The notes under the pieces were generated by a model that saw only the letters and a list, made by a program, of their open reading frames with translations, had not been told where the DNA came from and searched no databases. Positions 44,479 through 53,520 of a stretch of 64,000 nucleotides of DNA are shown in pieces. Position numbers and translations under genes: made by a program. Each line of letters begins with the position of its first letter. Position 1 is the stretch's first letter. The stretch spans positions 1,860,001-1,924,000 of the forward strand of contig NZ_CP011339.1 of NCBI RefSeq assembly GCF_001264245.1. Direction: 5' to 3'. The stretch comes from Microcystis panniformis FACHB-1757. Lineage in GTDB: Bacteria; Cyanobacteriota; Cyanobacteriia; Cyanobacteriales; Microcystaceae.

Positions 44479-44962
44479 AAACTCAATTATAGTTCAATCT
44501 ACCCCTAAACGGTACACTTTTAAATTTTGTCGTTGTCATACTACCAAAGTATCAGAGTTAGAATATAGGGTGTGTTAGGCGGCGATTATCTTTGATAAAA
44601 AACCTAAATTAACAATCCGCGCCCCACGCACCAACTTCATTATTAAATTGGTGCGTTACGCTATCGAAAAGCGCATCCTAGGAGTTATTGCGATTGCCTG
44701 TAGCTGGGGTTGAGAGTTAAATAGAGCAAATTATAAATTATTAAAGCAAAATCGATGAGAACCATTCCCTTAACTTTAGAACAGCTTATTTAAGCAGTAC
44801 AACAATTGTCGCCTGATCAACGAATTGCGATCGCCTGATCGGGTAGAGAACAGGGACGTATTGCCTAAGACGGATAACAGAAGGTAGGGGTAAGTCACGA
44901 CTCCCTGATCACTAATTTTTGATAAGCTAAGAGACAGTAATTATAATTTCGTCGTCAATCCT
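44479..44962. repeat. Intergenic with hairpin repeat, decayed antitoxin and an HNH-gene fragment
   Basis: 484 bp. 44564-44683 is a diverged TAGGGTGCGT repeat. From 44757 a decayed frame reads MRTIPLTLEQLI, stop, AVQQLSPDQRIAIA, typical of small antitoxin N-termini. 44848-44898 copies part of the HNH gene (around 42321-42371), including ACGTATTGCCTAAGACGGAT. No intact gene is present. Confidence 0.65.
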
Positions 44963-45157
44963 ATGATTTTGCCAGGTAGTACCGTTCGAGTCACCAATCC
45001 CGATGATACCTATTATAAATTTGAAGGTTTAGCCCAGCGTTTAAGCGATGGGAAAGTGGCCGTTCTTTTTGAGGGGGGCAACTGGGATAAGTTAGTCACC
45101 TTTAATCTCTCGGAATTGGAAGAAGTAATTATTGCCCCCGCTAAAGGCAAAAAATAA
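44963..45157 (+). CDS. ndhS: NDH-1 complex subunit NdhS
   Basis: 64 residues matching the SH3-like NdhS: MILPGSTVRVTNPDDTYYKFEGLAQRLSDGKVAVLFEGGNWDKLVTFNLSELEEV. NdhS sits at the ferredoxin-binding site of the photosynthetic NDH-1 complex, active in cyclic electron flow. Two bp before the HAS-barrel gene, so co-transcribed with it. Confidence 0.9.
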   Translation: MILPGSTVRVTNPDDTYYKFEGLAQRLSDGKVAVLFEGGNWDKLVTFNLSELEEVIIAPAKGKK

Positions 45158-45159
45158 CC

Positions 45160-45834
45160 ATGCGTCCACCCTTACCGCAATTGGCTACGGATAACCGCCA
45201 TCCCGATCATATCGCCGAAGTTATCGAGACAACGACGACCGAGTTTTTAGCGCAATGTTTGGAACCAGAGGAGTTAAACTTTCCTTTTATGCCCGCTTTT
45301 GGTAGTTGGGTAAAAGCCTACGATGAAGAAACGGGTAATAAAATTTTTGGGATTGTCACCTTTGCCACCACTGCACCCATCGATTCGGTACATCGCGCTA
45401 GAGCTTTGGGGTTGTCTTTGGCTGAATTGCGGGAACAACAGCCGCAGATTTTCGCTATGTTAAAAACGGAATTTCGGGCAACTATTGTCGGTTTTGAAAC
45501 CTTACCCGGACAATTTAATGGCAATGGTGCTGGGCGAGGTTATATCTATCAATATATTCCTCCCCGTCCCCCACAAATTCATCAGGCAGTTTATCAATGT
45601 GAGTCGTTGGAAGTAGTTTATTTTAGTGAACAATTAGACTTTTTACGAATTTTATTACAGGTAAAAAATACTCCCGTGGAAGCTTTGGCAGCTGCTTCTA
45701 TCCGTCAGATGTATCAATTGCGTCAAGCTGATCGACAATGGTTAGTGAATGTGGGCAGACAGTTAAGTGTTTTACTTAAGGATGATTATGATCGCTTGCG
45801 TTATATTCTCAGTCAAATTCATATTAGTCCTTAG
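45160..45834 (+). CDS. HAS-barrel domain protein, unknown role
   Basis: 224 residues. The N-terminal half (HIAEVIETTTTEFLAQCLEPEELNFPFMPAFGSWVKAYDEETGNKIFGIVTFATTAPID) has the HAS-barrel pattern found at the start of HerA/ATP-synthase-like ATPases, but no ATPase domain follows. The C-terminal half is helical (LEVVYFSEQLDFLRILLQVKNTPVEALAAASIRQMYQLRQ). It starts 2 bp after ndhS, an association suggesting a link to NDH-1 or thylakoid function. Confidence 0.75.
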   Translation: MRPPLPQLATDNRHPDHIAEVIETTTTEFLAQCLEPEELNFPFMPAFGSWVKAYDEETGNKIFGIVTFATTAPIDSVHRARALGLSLAELREQQPQIFAMLKTEFRATIVGFETLPGQFNGNGAGRGYIYQYIPPRPPQIHQAVYQCESLEVVYFSEQLDFLRILLQVKNTPVEALAAASIRQMYQLRQADRQWLVNVGRQLSVLLKDDYDRLRYILSQIHISP

Positions 45835-46425
45835 ATGATGGCGTTGTCAGATCAGAAGAGGAAAGATGCAATGCTCCGGTGCTGATTCGGAGCATCTTTC
45901 CATTTGACAAAGCCGATTGTAGGGCTAATTCATGAATTAGCCCTACGCCGATTGTAGGGCTAATTCCACTGCTAAATCGAGCGACTCTTGTTCCCCACTT
46001 AAGCCCAACTATCGGCACTATTCGTTCATTAAACACTAATTGTCAAGATGCCATGTAATCTTTCCTATCAAAGTAATTTCAGTTCCGGTGCTGATTCGGA
46101 GCATCTTTCAATTTGACAACGCCAAAAATGGGTTCTTCGTTACTTGGTATGGTTCTATAGGGTGGCATAAATCGACTAAATCCTTATCTGGTAAGAGACT
46201 TAATTGATTAGAACGTAGGTTGGGTTGAAGTATGAAACCCAACGCCCGCATGGGTTACGCTACCGCTAACCCATCCTACAAATAATTGTGCCTCCCTACT
46301 TAGTTAGTTATAAATAGTTGACTAGACAAAAAATGTCGATATAATAAATGGTTATGCGGTAACTCTCGCTATTTTTAGCCTTGATTGTAAACCCTAGATA
46401 GTTTAATTGATCGCCCCTTAAGAAA
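45835..46425. repeat. Intergenic repeat mosaic
   Basis: 591 bp, no intact gene. CGGTGCTGATTCGGAGCATC followed by TTTCxATTTGACAA occurs twice (45880-45912 and 46085-46119). TTGTAGGGCTAATT occurs twice with its complement between the copies (45918-45965). A truncated ISL3-type MITE (46131-46211) abuts a 93-bp repeat (46211-46303) that also occurs at 54.36 kb. Confidence 0.7.
46131..46211. repeat. Truncated ISL3-type MITE
   Basis: Only the first ~80 bp of the 187-bp MITE remain (GGTTCTTCGTTACTTGGTAT to TTGATTAG). The remainder has been replaced by the GAACGTAGG repeat, marking the breakpoint. Confidence 0.8.
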
Positions 46426-46641
46426 ATGGCAATACAAACAACCTTTGCAGAGATTCTAGAAGCAGCCGAGCAACTTCCCCTTGAAGATCAAGAAAATCTC
46501 ATTCATATCTTACAGAATCGTCTTCGAGATCAAAAAAGAACAGAGTTGGTTAGAGATGTTCAAGAAGCTCAACAAGAATTTGCACAAGGTCAATGTCAAC
46601 CCCTGACACCTGAACAAATCATGGAGGAAATCCTTGCGTGA
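46426..46641 (+). CDS. Antitoxin of a RelE-type pair
   Basis: 71 residues: FAEILEAAEQLPLEDQENLIHILQNRLRDQKRTELVRDVQEAQQEFAQGQCQPLTPEQIMEEIL. This helical pattern is frequent for cyanobacterial antitoxins. Its stop overlaps the toxin start by 4 bp. Confidence 0.85.
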   Translation: MAIQTTFAEILEAAEQLPLEDQENLIHILQNRLRDQKRTELVRDVQEAQQEFAQGQCQPLTPEQIMEEILA

Positions 46642-46919
46642 ATTTTGTTTTATTACGCTCGAATATATTTATTAGAAATGCTCGAAAAATTGTGAAAAAA
46701 CAGGCTTTTTTAGTTCAAAATATCCAAGAAACTTTAGCTTTATTATCCGTAGATCCATTTCAACCTCGATTAAGAACACACAAATTAAAAGGGGAGCTTA
46801 AAGACTCTTACGCTTGTAGTTTGGGCTATAATTTAAGAATTGTCTTTAAATTCGTTGAATATGAGCAGAAACAGGCAATTCTTTTAGAGTCAATTGGGAC
46901 TCACGATGAAGTTTATTAG
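46638..46919 (+). CDS. RelE/YafQ-type mRNA interferase toxin
   Basis: 93 residues from a GTG that overlaps the antitoxin stop. RelE-fold pattern: FIRNARKIVKKQAFLVQNIQETLALLSVDPFQPRLRTHKLKGELKDSYACSLGYNLRIVFKF, then AILLESIGTHDEVY, with the conserved C-terminal His. RelE-fold toxins cleave mRNA. Confidence 0.9.
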   Translation: MNFVLLRSNIFIRNARKIVKKQAFLVQNIQETLALLSVDPFQPRLRTHKLKGELKDSYACSLGYNLRIVFKFVEYEQKQAILLESIGTHDEVY

Positions 46920-46975
46920 TGCGGATGATTATTGCGCTCAGTTTGCAGAAACCGAACCAGAATCAAGATAAAAAC

Positions 46976-47311
46976 CTAAGATGCCTCATTAACAGATATT
47001 TCAGCTTTTTTGAGCGCAATTTGCCATTCTAAGTCAGCTATTTCTCGATCGAGTTCGGCAATTTCACTATTAACTTGCTTTAAATCGGCGATAATTTCTT
47101 GTTTACTGCGTTTTCTACCGTAGATAGCCAGTTCATCCTCTTGTAATTTCTCAAGGATAGAGTCTAGGGAAGCGGTTAAATCGGCCGAGGGACTATCCAT
47201 AATACCTAAACGCATTAAGACCTGTACCGCTTTGACAACGTCTTGCTGATAAGCTTCTCTAGAGGGGTAATCTTGGGGGTTTTTGAGATTTAAAGCGTCA
47301 ATGATATTCAT
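46976..47311 (-). CDS. Small coiled-coil protein, unknown function
   Basis: 111 residues. The N-terminus NIIDALNLKNPQDYPSREAYQQDVVKAVQVLMRLGI is followed by a charged coiled coil (KLQEDELAIYGRKRSKQEIIADLKQVNSEIAELDREIADLEWQIALKKAEI). It has no transmembrane segment or Cys. Family not recognised; it is convergent with the toxin gene. Confidence 0.6.
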   Translation of the reverse strand: MNIIDALNLKNPQDYPSREAYQQDVVKAVQVLMRLGIMDSPSADLTASLDSILEKLQEDELAIYGRKRSKQEIIADLKQVNSEIAELDREIADLEWQIALKKAEISVNEAS

Positions 47312-47605
47312 ATTCCATCTTATGAAGGTTAAATGCGAAACTGTGATTAGGTCACACTTATATACCTCAAGTTTCTGAGAAATTCCCTAACAGGGATTGC
47401 AATATCTTTTATTTTAGAGTAGAAATGATTGATTGTCAGTAGCGGTTATTACTTTACAACAATTAAAAATTTTTGTCTGTTACAATTTATACAAAATGCT
47501 CTGGGATTACCCCGACTGAAAACTCAAATCCGATTAGTGATCACTGATCACTGATTGCTGATAAGATTGTTACGAAAATATAAACACGAAATTCTATAGT
47601 TAGCC

Positions 47606-48313
47606 ATGACCCAAAACGGAAGCTCGAAGTCGATCGTAGTCTCTCCCTCGATCCTATCGGCGGATTTTAGTAAATTAGGAGCCGATATCGAGGCTGTGGA
47701 TAAGGCAGGAGCCGATTGGATTCACGTTGATGTGATGGATGGTCGTTTTGTCCCGAATATCACCATTGGACCCCTGATTGTCTCCGCTATTCGTCCCTAT
47801 ACGAAAAAACCTTTAGATGTGCATTTAATGATCGTGGAACCGGAAAAATATGTGGCTGACTTTGCGAAAGCGGGTGCTGACATTATTTCTGTTCACGCTG
47901 AACATAATGCTTCTCCCCACCTCCATCGTACTCTTTGCCAAATCCGCGAACTCGGTAAACAAGCGGGTGTGGTATTAAATCCCTCCACTCCCTTAGATTT
48001 AATCGAATATGTGCTGCATTTGTGCGATTTAGTCCTAATTATGAGCGTTAACCCCGGTTTTGGTGGCCAGAGTTTTATCCCGGAAGTTGTCCCCAAAATC
48101 CGTCAATTACGTCAAATCTGCGATGAAAAAGGCTTGGATCCCTGGATTGAAGTGGATGGCGGCTTAAAACCGGCTAATACTTGGCAAGTTCTCGAAGCGG
48201 GCGCTAATGCGATTGTAGCAGGTTCGGCGGTATTTAATGCCCCCGATTACGCGGCGGCGATCGAAGGTATCCGTAACAGCAAACGTCCCCAACCTCAATT
48301 AGCCACCGTTTAA
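47606..48313 (+). CDS. rpe: Ribulose-phosphate 3-epimerase
   Basis: 235 residues, TIM barrel, interconverting ribulose-5-phosphate and xylulose-5-phosphate (Calvin cycle and oxidative pentose phosphate pathway). Motifs: SPSILSADFSKLG, DWIHVDVMDGRFVPNITIGP (catalytic Asp, metal His), VLIMSVNPGFGGQSFIPEV, and the C-terminal EVDGGLKPAN. Full length; about 294 bp upstream contain only weak features. It converges with the hisN-like gene. Confidence 0.96.
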   Translation: MTQNGSSKSIVVSPSILSADFSKLGADIEAVDKAGADWIHVDVMDGRFVPNITIGPLIVSAIRPYTKKPLDVHLMIVEPEKYVADFAKAGADIISVHAEHNASPHLHRTLCQIRELGKQAGVVLNPSTPLDLIEYVLHLCDLVLIMSVNPGFGGQSFIPEVVPKIRQLRQICDEKGLDPWIEVDGGLKPANTWQVLEAGANAIVAGSAVFNAPDYAAAIEGIRNSKRPQPQLATV

Positions 48314-48361
48314 TTGCCGCGGGGGTGGGTTAGCTGTTGACTAATTATCTTGCTATTCGCA

Positions 48362-49168
48362 CTAACCCACTCTGCTGATTTGTTCTAAAACCTGCCGCCA
48401 TAAACCGGAATTAGAGACGGCTAAAACTTCGCTAGAATCAGCTTTTAGGGGATTACCTGACCAATCGCTAATTATTCCGCCCGCACCTTCAATAATCGGG
48501 ATTAAAGCACAAAAATCGTAGTATTTTAGGTCTGATTCTAGGATTACCATCGGCATGGCAGTGCAGCCAGTGGCTAACATCATATAGTTATAGCAATCAC
48601 CCCCAAAAGCGGTACGTTTACAGACGCTTTGCAGCTGACGAGCGATCGCTTGTTGTCGTTCTGTGATAAACATTAAGGGAGTGGTGGAGACTAAACAGGC
48701 ATTTTTTAAGACAAGTTCCCGATCTTGACGGTAGGGATTAACAATCATCTGGTTATTATAAAGACTCGCTTTTCCCTTCACTCCTAACCAGCGATCGCCT
48801 AAAATCGGTTGATCGACAATTCCTAAAATCGGTTGATTTTCTGCCACTAGGCCGATTAAAGTCCCAAAAATCGGTAATCCCTTGACAAAAGAGGATGTGC
48901 CATCGATCGGATCCAATACCCAATAACGACCACTTTGGGAGGGAATATTGGCTCCTTCTTCCCTAATAACCCCATCTTCAGGCAATTCTCGCCGAATAAT
49001 TGCCACCATTGCCTCCTCAGCTTCTTGATCGGCGATTGTTACTATTGAGGAAACTTGATCGAGTTTTGTCTCGGTTTCTAGATCAGGCTGCCGAAAATAG
49101 CGCCGGATAATCTCTCCAGAAGCGTCCGCTAATTGATGAGCTAGTTGGATAGTGCGATCGATATTCAT
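48362..49168 (-). CDS. Inositol-monophosphatase-family phosphatase, histidinol-phosphatase (HisN)-like
   Basis: About 268 residues from MNIDRTIQLAHQLADASG (ATG 49168). Metal and active-site motifs: REEGANIP (Glu), WVLDPIDGTSSFVKGLPIFGTLIGL, and ESDLKYYDFCALIPIIEGAGGIISDW (WD-D-A region). FGGDCYNYMMLATG is the segment usual for HisN-type histidinol-phosphate phosphatases. Histidine biosynthesis is the likely role, but the family also has inositol and fructose-bisphosphate phosphatases. A fragment of its start region recurs in the minisatellite upstream. Confidence 0.82.
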   Translation of the reverse strand: MNIDRTIQLAHQLADASGEIIRRYFRQPDLETETKLDQVSSIVTIADQEAEEAMVAIIRRELPEDGVIREEGANIPSQSGRYWVLDPIDGTSSFVKGLPIFGTLIGLVAENQPILGIVDQPILGDRWLGVKGKASLYNNQMIVNPYRQDRELVLKNACLVSTTPLMFITERQQAIARQLQSVCKRTAFGGDCYNYMMLATGCTAMPMVILESDLKYYDFCALIPIIEGAGGIISDWSGNPLKADSSEVLAVSNSGLWRQVLEQISRVG

Positions 49169-49191
49169 GAGGGGAAACAATACAGCAGAAT

Positions 49192-49880
49192 TTAGAAGAC
49201 AGGAGACAGGAGACGGGAGTAGGGAGTCTGGGGAAGTGGGGGAGTGGGGAAGTGGGGAAGTGGGGAAGTGGGGAAGTGGGGAAGTGGGTAAGTGGGGAAG
49301 TGGGTAAGTGGGGAAGTGGGTAAGTGGGGAGATGGGGAAGTGGGGAAGTGGGGAAGTGGGGGATTTAGCGGAAATTTGCCTATCACCCTAAATCCCTATT
49401 GCCTCTTGGATAGTGCGAGCGATGTTCATCAATAAAAGTTATCCATACAGGAAAACAATAATGTTTATTTATGGGAAAGGGGAGATGGGGAAGTGGGGAA
49501 GTGGGGGAAATTTGCCTATCACCCTAAATCCCTATTGCCTCTTGGATAGTGCGATCGATGTTCATCAATAAAAGTTATTCATACAGGAAAACAATAATGT
49601 TTATTTATGGTAAAGGGGAAGTGGGGAAGTGGGGAAGTGGGGAGATGGGGAAGTGGGGAAGTGGGGAGATGGGGAAGTGGGGAAGTGGGGAGGTGGGGGA
49701 TTTAGCGGAAATTTGCCTATCACCCTAAATCCCTATTGCCCCTTCCATAGTGCGATCGATGTTCATCAATAAAAGTTATCCATACAGGAAAACAATAATG
49801 TTTATTTATGGTAAAGGGGAAGTGGGGAAGTGGGGAAGTGGGGGAAATTTGCCTATCACCCTAAATCCCTATTGCGGCAT
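49192..49880. repeat. GGGGAAGTG minisatellite with higher-order repeat units
   Basis: G-rich 9-bp units (GTGGGGAAG, variants GTGGGTAAG and ATGGGGAAG) alternate with a ~110-bp segment: AAATTTGCCTATCACCCTAA, then a short piece resembling the hisN-like start (GATAGTGCGATCGATGTTCA), then CAATAATGTTTATTTATGG. The segment recurs from about 49372, 49508, 49703 and, truncated, 49848. The G-strand could form G-quadruplexes. No coding evidence; apparent minus-strand frames are translations of the repeat. Confidence 0.9.
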
Positions 49881-49993
49881 CGAACCTAGAACTATCAATG
49901 GGTAACAGTTTGATTTTGACTCCATAATTAAATTAGTCAACGATCGACTCAATCTCAAGACGAGAAAAAATTAATCTATTAGGAGTTTAGCTG

Positions 49994-50463
49994 ATGACGG
50001 CTTTTACGGAAAATGACCTAAAAAGGTTAGAAAATCTGATTATCAATGGACAAAAAGCGATCGAAACTCGTTTAACCTCTTTGGAGAATGGACAAAAAGC
50101 GATCGAAACTCGTTTAACCTCTTTGGAGAATGGACAAAAAGCGATCGAAACTCGTTTAACCTCTCTGGAGAATGGACAAAAAGCGATCGAAACTCGTTTA
50201 ACCTCTCTGGAGAATGGACAAAAAGCGATCGAGAATAGCGTCGGAGAGATCAAAAGAGAAATTCAGGTCTTAGAGATAGGACAGACGGAAATTAAGGGAG
50301 AAATCAGGACTTTAGACGCAAAAATCACCGGTTTAAATGAAAGAGTGAAACTCATCGAGGCATCCGTGGGAAAAATTCCCGATTTAGCTGAAAAAATTTG
50401 GGAGGTATGGATGTGACTGCTTTTGTGGGTGGGGTAATTGGTTGGTTGATTCGGGGAAAATAA
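49994..50463 (+). CDS. Coiled-coil protein with four 14-residue repeats and a C-terminal membrane helix
   Basis: NGQKAIETRLTSLE is repeated four times (residues ~18-73), encoded by almost identical 42-bp units at 50047-50220. A further coiled coil follows (EIKREIQVLEIGQTEIKGEIRTLDAKITGLNERVKLIEASVGKIPD). As read the frame stops at 50416. One extra G at 50409-50410 would continue into VTAFVGGVIGWLIRGK, a hydrophobic anchor ending at 50463, which fits tail-anchored proteins of this type. Function unknown. The heptad phase suggests an extended oligomer. Confidence 0.7.
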
Positions 50464-50515
50464 AACTAGGCAATGTAACATAGTATTAAGCATTTGTATC
50501 TTTTTATTAATTTTT

Positions 50516-51190
50516 ATGGAACAGACAGCTTTAAATCTGATCGCAATTACCGTTTTTTCGATCACTCTTTCCGTATTTGTCACTCCTTTGCTGTCTATTT
50601 CGCCTTTTGTCCCCGCTTTAGCTACTTTTAGCCTCTTGGGATTAGTTACCGTCGATACTCTCACCTTTAATAACCGGGGTGTGACTTTACTACTGGATGC
50701 TCTTTCTCCTAGTAAACACCGTCAAAGAGTTATTCACCACGAAGCCGGACATTTTCTCACCGCTTATATTTTGGGCATTCCGATCGCCAGTTATAGTTTG
50801 ACCGCTTGGGAAGCCTTTCGTCAAGGCCAGGAGGGAGTCGGCGGTGTTCAATTTGAACTAGCAGATTTAGAGCAAAAAGTCAAGAACTTTACCGATTTTC
50901 CGGCTTTTTTAGAGAGAATTTCTACGGTGTGGATGGCGGGAATTGCTGCCGAAACCTTAGTTTATGGTAAAGCAGCAGGGGGAGAAAGCGATCGATTTTA
51001 TCTGCAATCGGCCTTAAAATTAGCGGGGGTCCCTGAGAATAATTATGCCCAAAAAGAGCGCTGGAGTTTATTACAGGCAAAAACTCTTTTAGAAAAACAA
51101 CAGACTGCCTATCAAGCTTTAGTGATAGCTATGGAAAAAAGGGCAAGTGTGGAAGAATGCTGTCGGGTGATTAGTGAAAGTTTAGTATAA
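50516..51190 (+). CDS. FtsH-like (M41-type) membrane zinc protease without AAA domain
   Basis: 224 residues. Two N-terminal hydrophobic segments (LIAITVFSITLSVFVTPLL, ALATFSLLGLVTV) precede VIHHEAGHFLTAYILGIPI with the HExxH zinc site. VWMAGIAAETLVYGKAAGGESDRFYLQSALKLAG resembles the M41 region carrying the third metal ligand. The FtsH AAA+ module is missing, so it cannot unfold substrates alone. It lies 18 bp upstream of hypF on the same strand. Confidence 0.75.
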   Translation: MEQTALNLIAITVFSITLSVFVTPLLSISPFVPALATFSLLGLVTVDTLTFNNRGVTLLLDALSPSKHRQRVIHHEAGHFLTAYILGIPIASYSLTAWEAFRQGQEGVGGVQFELADLEQKVKNFTDFPAFLERISTVWMAGIAAETLVYGKAAGGESDRFYLQSALKLAGVPENNYAQKERWSLLQAKTLLEKQQTAYQALVIAMEKRASVEECCRVISESLV

Positions 51191-51208
51191 CGGGAAAAGT
51201 AATCAGGG

Positions 51209-53485
51209 ATGAATTTGATGATTTCCCCGTTAAATTATCAATCCGAGCAGCGATTAGCTTTAATTGTGCGCGGAGCAGTACAAGGGGTCGGTTTTCGTCC
51301 TTTTGTGTATCGATTAGCAACGGAATTAAACCTAACTGGTTGGGTGAGTAATACAGCAGCGGGAGTTTTTATTGAAGTCGAGGGCAATCGAGACAAACTA
51401 GAAACTTTTTTGACTCGATTATCTTTAGAAAAACCACCTCAATCCCTAATTGAAAATATTGAGACTCAATGGTTAAATCCCGTCGGATATCAAAACTTTA
51501 GCATACGCCAGAGTAGCGGTGGTGAAAAAAATACAATTGTTCTGCCGGATTTAGCCACTTGTCCCGATTGTTTAGCCGATATTTTTGACCCGAATAATCG
51601 TCGTTATCGCTATCCTTTTACTAACTGCACTAACTGCGGTCCTCGCTACAGTATTATCGAGAGTTTGCCCTATGATCGCAGTGCCACAACTATGAGGGGT
51701 TTTAATCAGTGTCCCGAATGTCAAAGGGAATACGAAAACCCTCTGGATCGCCGTTTTCATGCCCAACCGAATGCCTGTCCTCGTTGCGGACCCCAAATTA
51801 GTCTTTTAGATAGTCAAGGAACTGTATTAGCGGAAAAAGATCAAGCTTTAATCGCTACTGCTAGAGCAATTGAACAGGGAAAAATTATGGCGATCAAAGG
51901 ATTAGGAGGATTTCACCTAGTCGTCGATGCAAGAAATACGGAAGCAGTGCAAAAATTGCGACAACGTAAACAGCGACCGGATAAACCTTTTGCCGTGATG
52001 TATCCTAATCTTGACTTAGTGAAAAACCACGGTTATGTATCTTCTTTAGAATCGCAATTATTGCAGTCTCCTGCAGCGGCAATTGTCCTGATTAAACAGC
52101 GAAAAAATTATCTTTCTGCTGCCGTTTCTCCGGGTAATCCCTATCTAGGAGTCATGTTACCCTATACTCCCCTACATCATCTTTTATTAGCAGAATTAGG
52201 CTTTCCGATTGTGGCAACCAGTGGTAATCTAGCCGATGAACCTATCTGTATCGACGAAAAAGAAGCTTTAGAAAAATTGGTAACTATCGCCGATTTATTT
52301 CTAGTTCATAATCGTCCCATCCTTCGACCAGTGGATGACTCTATTATCAGGGAAATGGCGGGAAAAGCGATGATTTTGCGCCGTGCGCGGGGATATGCTC
52401 CCTTTCCAGTTAAAGTTAATGAGGGAGATTTTCCCCCGATTATGGCCGTGGGAAGTTATTTTAAAAATACCGTGGCTATCTACCAAAAAAATCAAGTTTT
52501 TATTAGTCAACATATAGGCGATTTAGATACGGTTAATGCCGTCAATCATTTTGAAAATATCCTCGATAGTTTAAAAAAATTATACGAGTTTGCACCCGAA
52601 GTTATTGCCTGTGATGCTCATCCTGAATATCTAGCAACCAAGTACGCTTATAGTTTAAATTTACCCGTTATTCCCATTCAACACCATTACGCTCACGTTT
52701 TATCCTGCATGGCAGAACATCAGCTACAACCTCCGGTTTTAGGGGTTGCTTGGGATGGAACAGGATACGGTTTAGATGGCACAATTTGGGGGGGAGAGTT
52801 TATCCATATTGCTGCCGATTCTTGGGAGCGAGTCGCCCATTTTAAACCCTGGCCATTACCCGGAGGAGAAAAAGCGATTAAAGAACCCAGACGAGTGGCT
52901 TTAGGATTACTAGAAGTTATGGAAAATACTGATAGGATAAAATCAGCTTTTAGTGAACAGGAATGGTCGATTTTTAGGCAAATGTTAACAAAAAAAATTA
53001 ATTGTCCTTTAACTTCTAGTGTCGGGCGTTTGTTTGATGGTGTGGCCGCGATTCTAGGTTTATGTTATCAATTAAGTTTTGAGGGACAGGCAGCAATGCA
53101 GTTAGAATTTGCCCTTGATGGCATTAAAACGGAGGAATATTATAATTTTTCTTTATCAGCTGACTCACCCATAGTTATTGATTGGAATCAGCTAATTTTA
53201 GGAGTTGTTGAGGATTTAGAAAAACAAGTACAAATCGGCATAATTGCCGCTAAATTTCATAATAGTTTAAGTGAGATTATTGTAGAAATTGCTCAGAAAA
53301 TAGGTAGAGAAAAAATTCTCCTGACGGGAGGCTGTTTTCAAAATCGTTATCTGACGGAAAGAACAATTAATCGCCTACAAGCTTCAGGATTTCAACCCTA
53401 CTGGCAGCAAACTGTTCCCACTAATGATGGTGGTATTAGCCTTGGTCAAATTATCGGGGCTTTTTCTCAACTTAAACAGTTCTAG
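51209..53485 (+). CDS. hypF: Carbamoyltransferase HypF
   Basis: 758 residues, full length. An acylphosphatase domain (VRGAVQGVGFRPFVYRLATELNLTGWV) is followed by two zinc fingers (CPDCLADIF...CTNCG and CPECQREY...CPRCG). A YrdC/Sua5-like domain (IMAIKGLGGFHLVVDA) leads to a Kae1-like C-terminal domain with HHYAHVLSCMAEH, GVAWDGTGYG and TGGCFQNRYLTE. HypF makes thiocarboxamide on HypE from carbamoyl phosphate for the CN ligands of NiFe hydrogenase. A second Met at residue 4 is an alternative start. Confidence 0.95.
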   Translation: MNLMISPLNYQSEQRLALIVRGAVQGVGFRPFVYRLATELNLTGWVSNTAAGVFIEVEGNRDKLETFLTRLSLEKPPQSLIENIETQWLNPVGYQNFSIRQSSGGEKNTIVLPDLATCPDCLADIFDPNNRRYRYPFTNCTNCGPRYSIIESLPYDRSATTMRGFNQCPECQREYENPLDRRFHAQPNACPRCGPQISLLDSQGTVLAEKDQALIATARAIEQGKIMAIKGLGGFHLVVDARNTEAVQKLRQRKQRPDKPFAVMYPNLDLVKNHGYVSSLESQLLQSPAAAIVLIKQRKNYLSAAVSPGNPYLGVMLPYTPLHHLLLAELGFPIVATSGNLADEPICIDEKEALEKLVTIADLFLVHNRPILRPVDDSIIREMAGKAMILRRARGYAPFPVKVNEGDFPPIMAVGSYFKNTVAIYQKNQVFISQHIGDLDTVNAVNHFENILDSLKKLYEFAPEVIACDAHPEYLATKYAYSLNLPVIPIQHHYAHVLSCMAEHQLQPPVLGVAWDGTGYGLDGTIWGGEFIHIAADSWERVAHFKPWPLPGGEKAIKEPRRVALGLLEVMENTDRIKSAFSEQEWSIFRQMLTKKINCPLTSSVGRLFDGVAAILGLCYQLSFEGQAAMQLEFALDGIKTEEYYNFSLSADSPIVIDWNQLILGVVEDLEKQVQIGIIAAKFHNSLSEIIVEIAQKIGREKILLTGGCFQNRYLTERTINRLQASGFQPYWQQTVPTNDGGISLGQIIGAFSQLKQF

Positions 53486-53520
53486 ATAGGACAAAATTAA
53501 CTTCTTGGTTAGGATAGACA

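Noticed and set aside
49192..49386. 64-aa frame rich in PHFPTSP repeats
   Set aside because: It is a translation of the GGGGAAGTG minisatellite with no start signal or family support.
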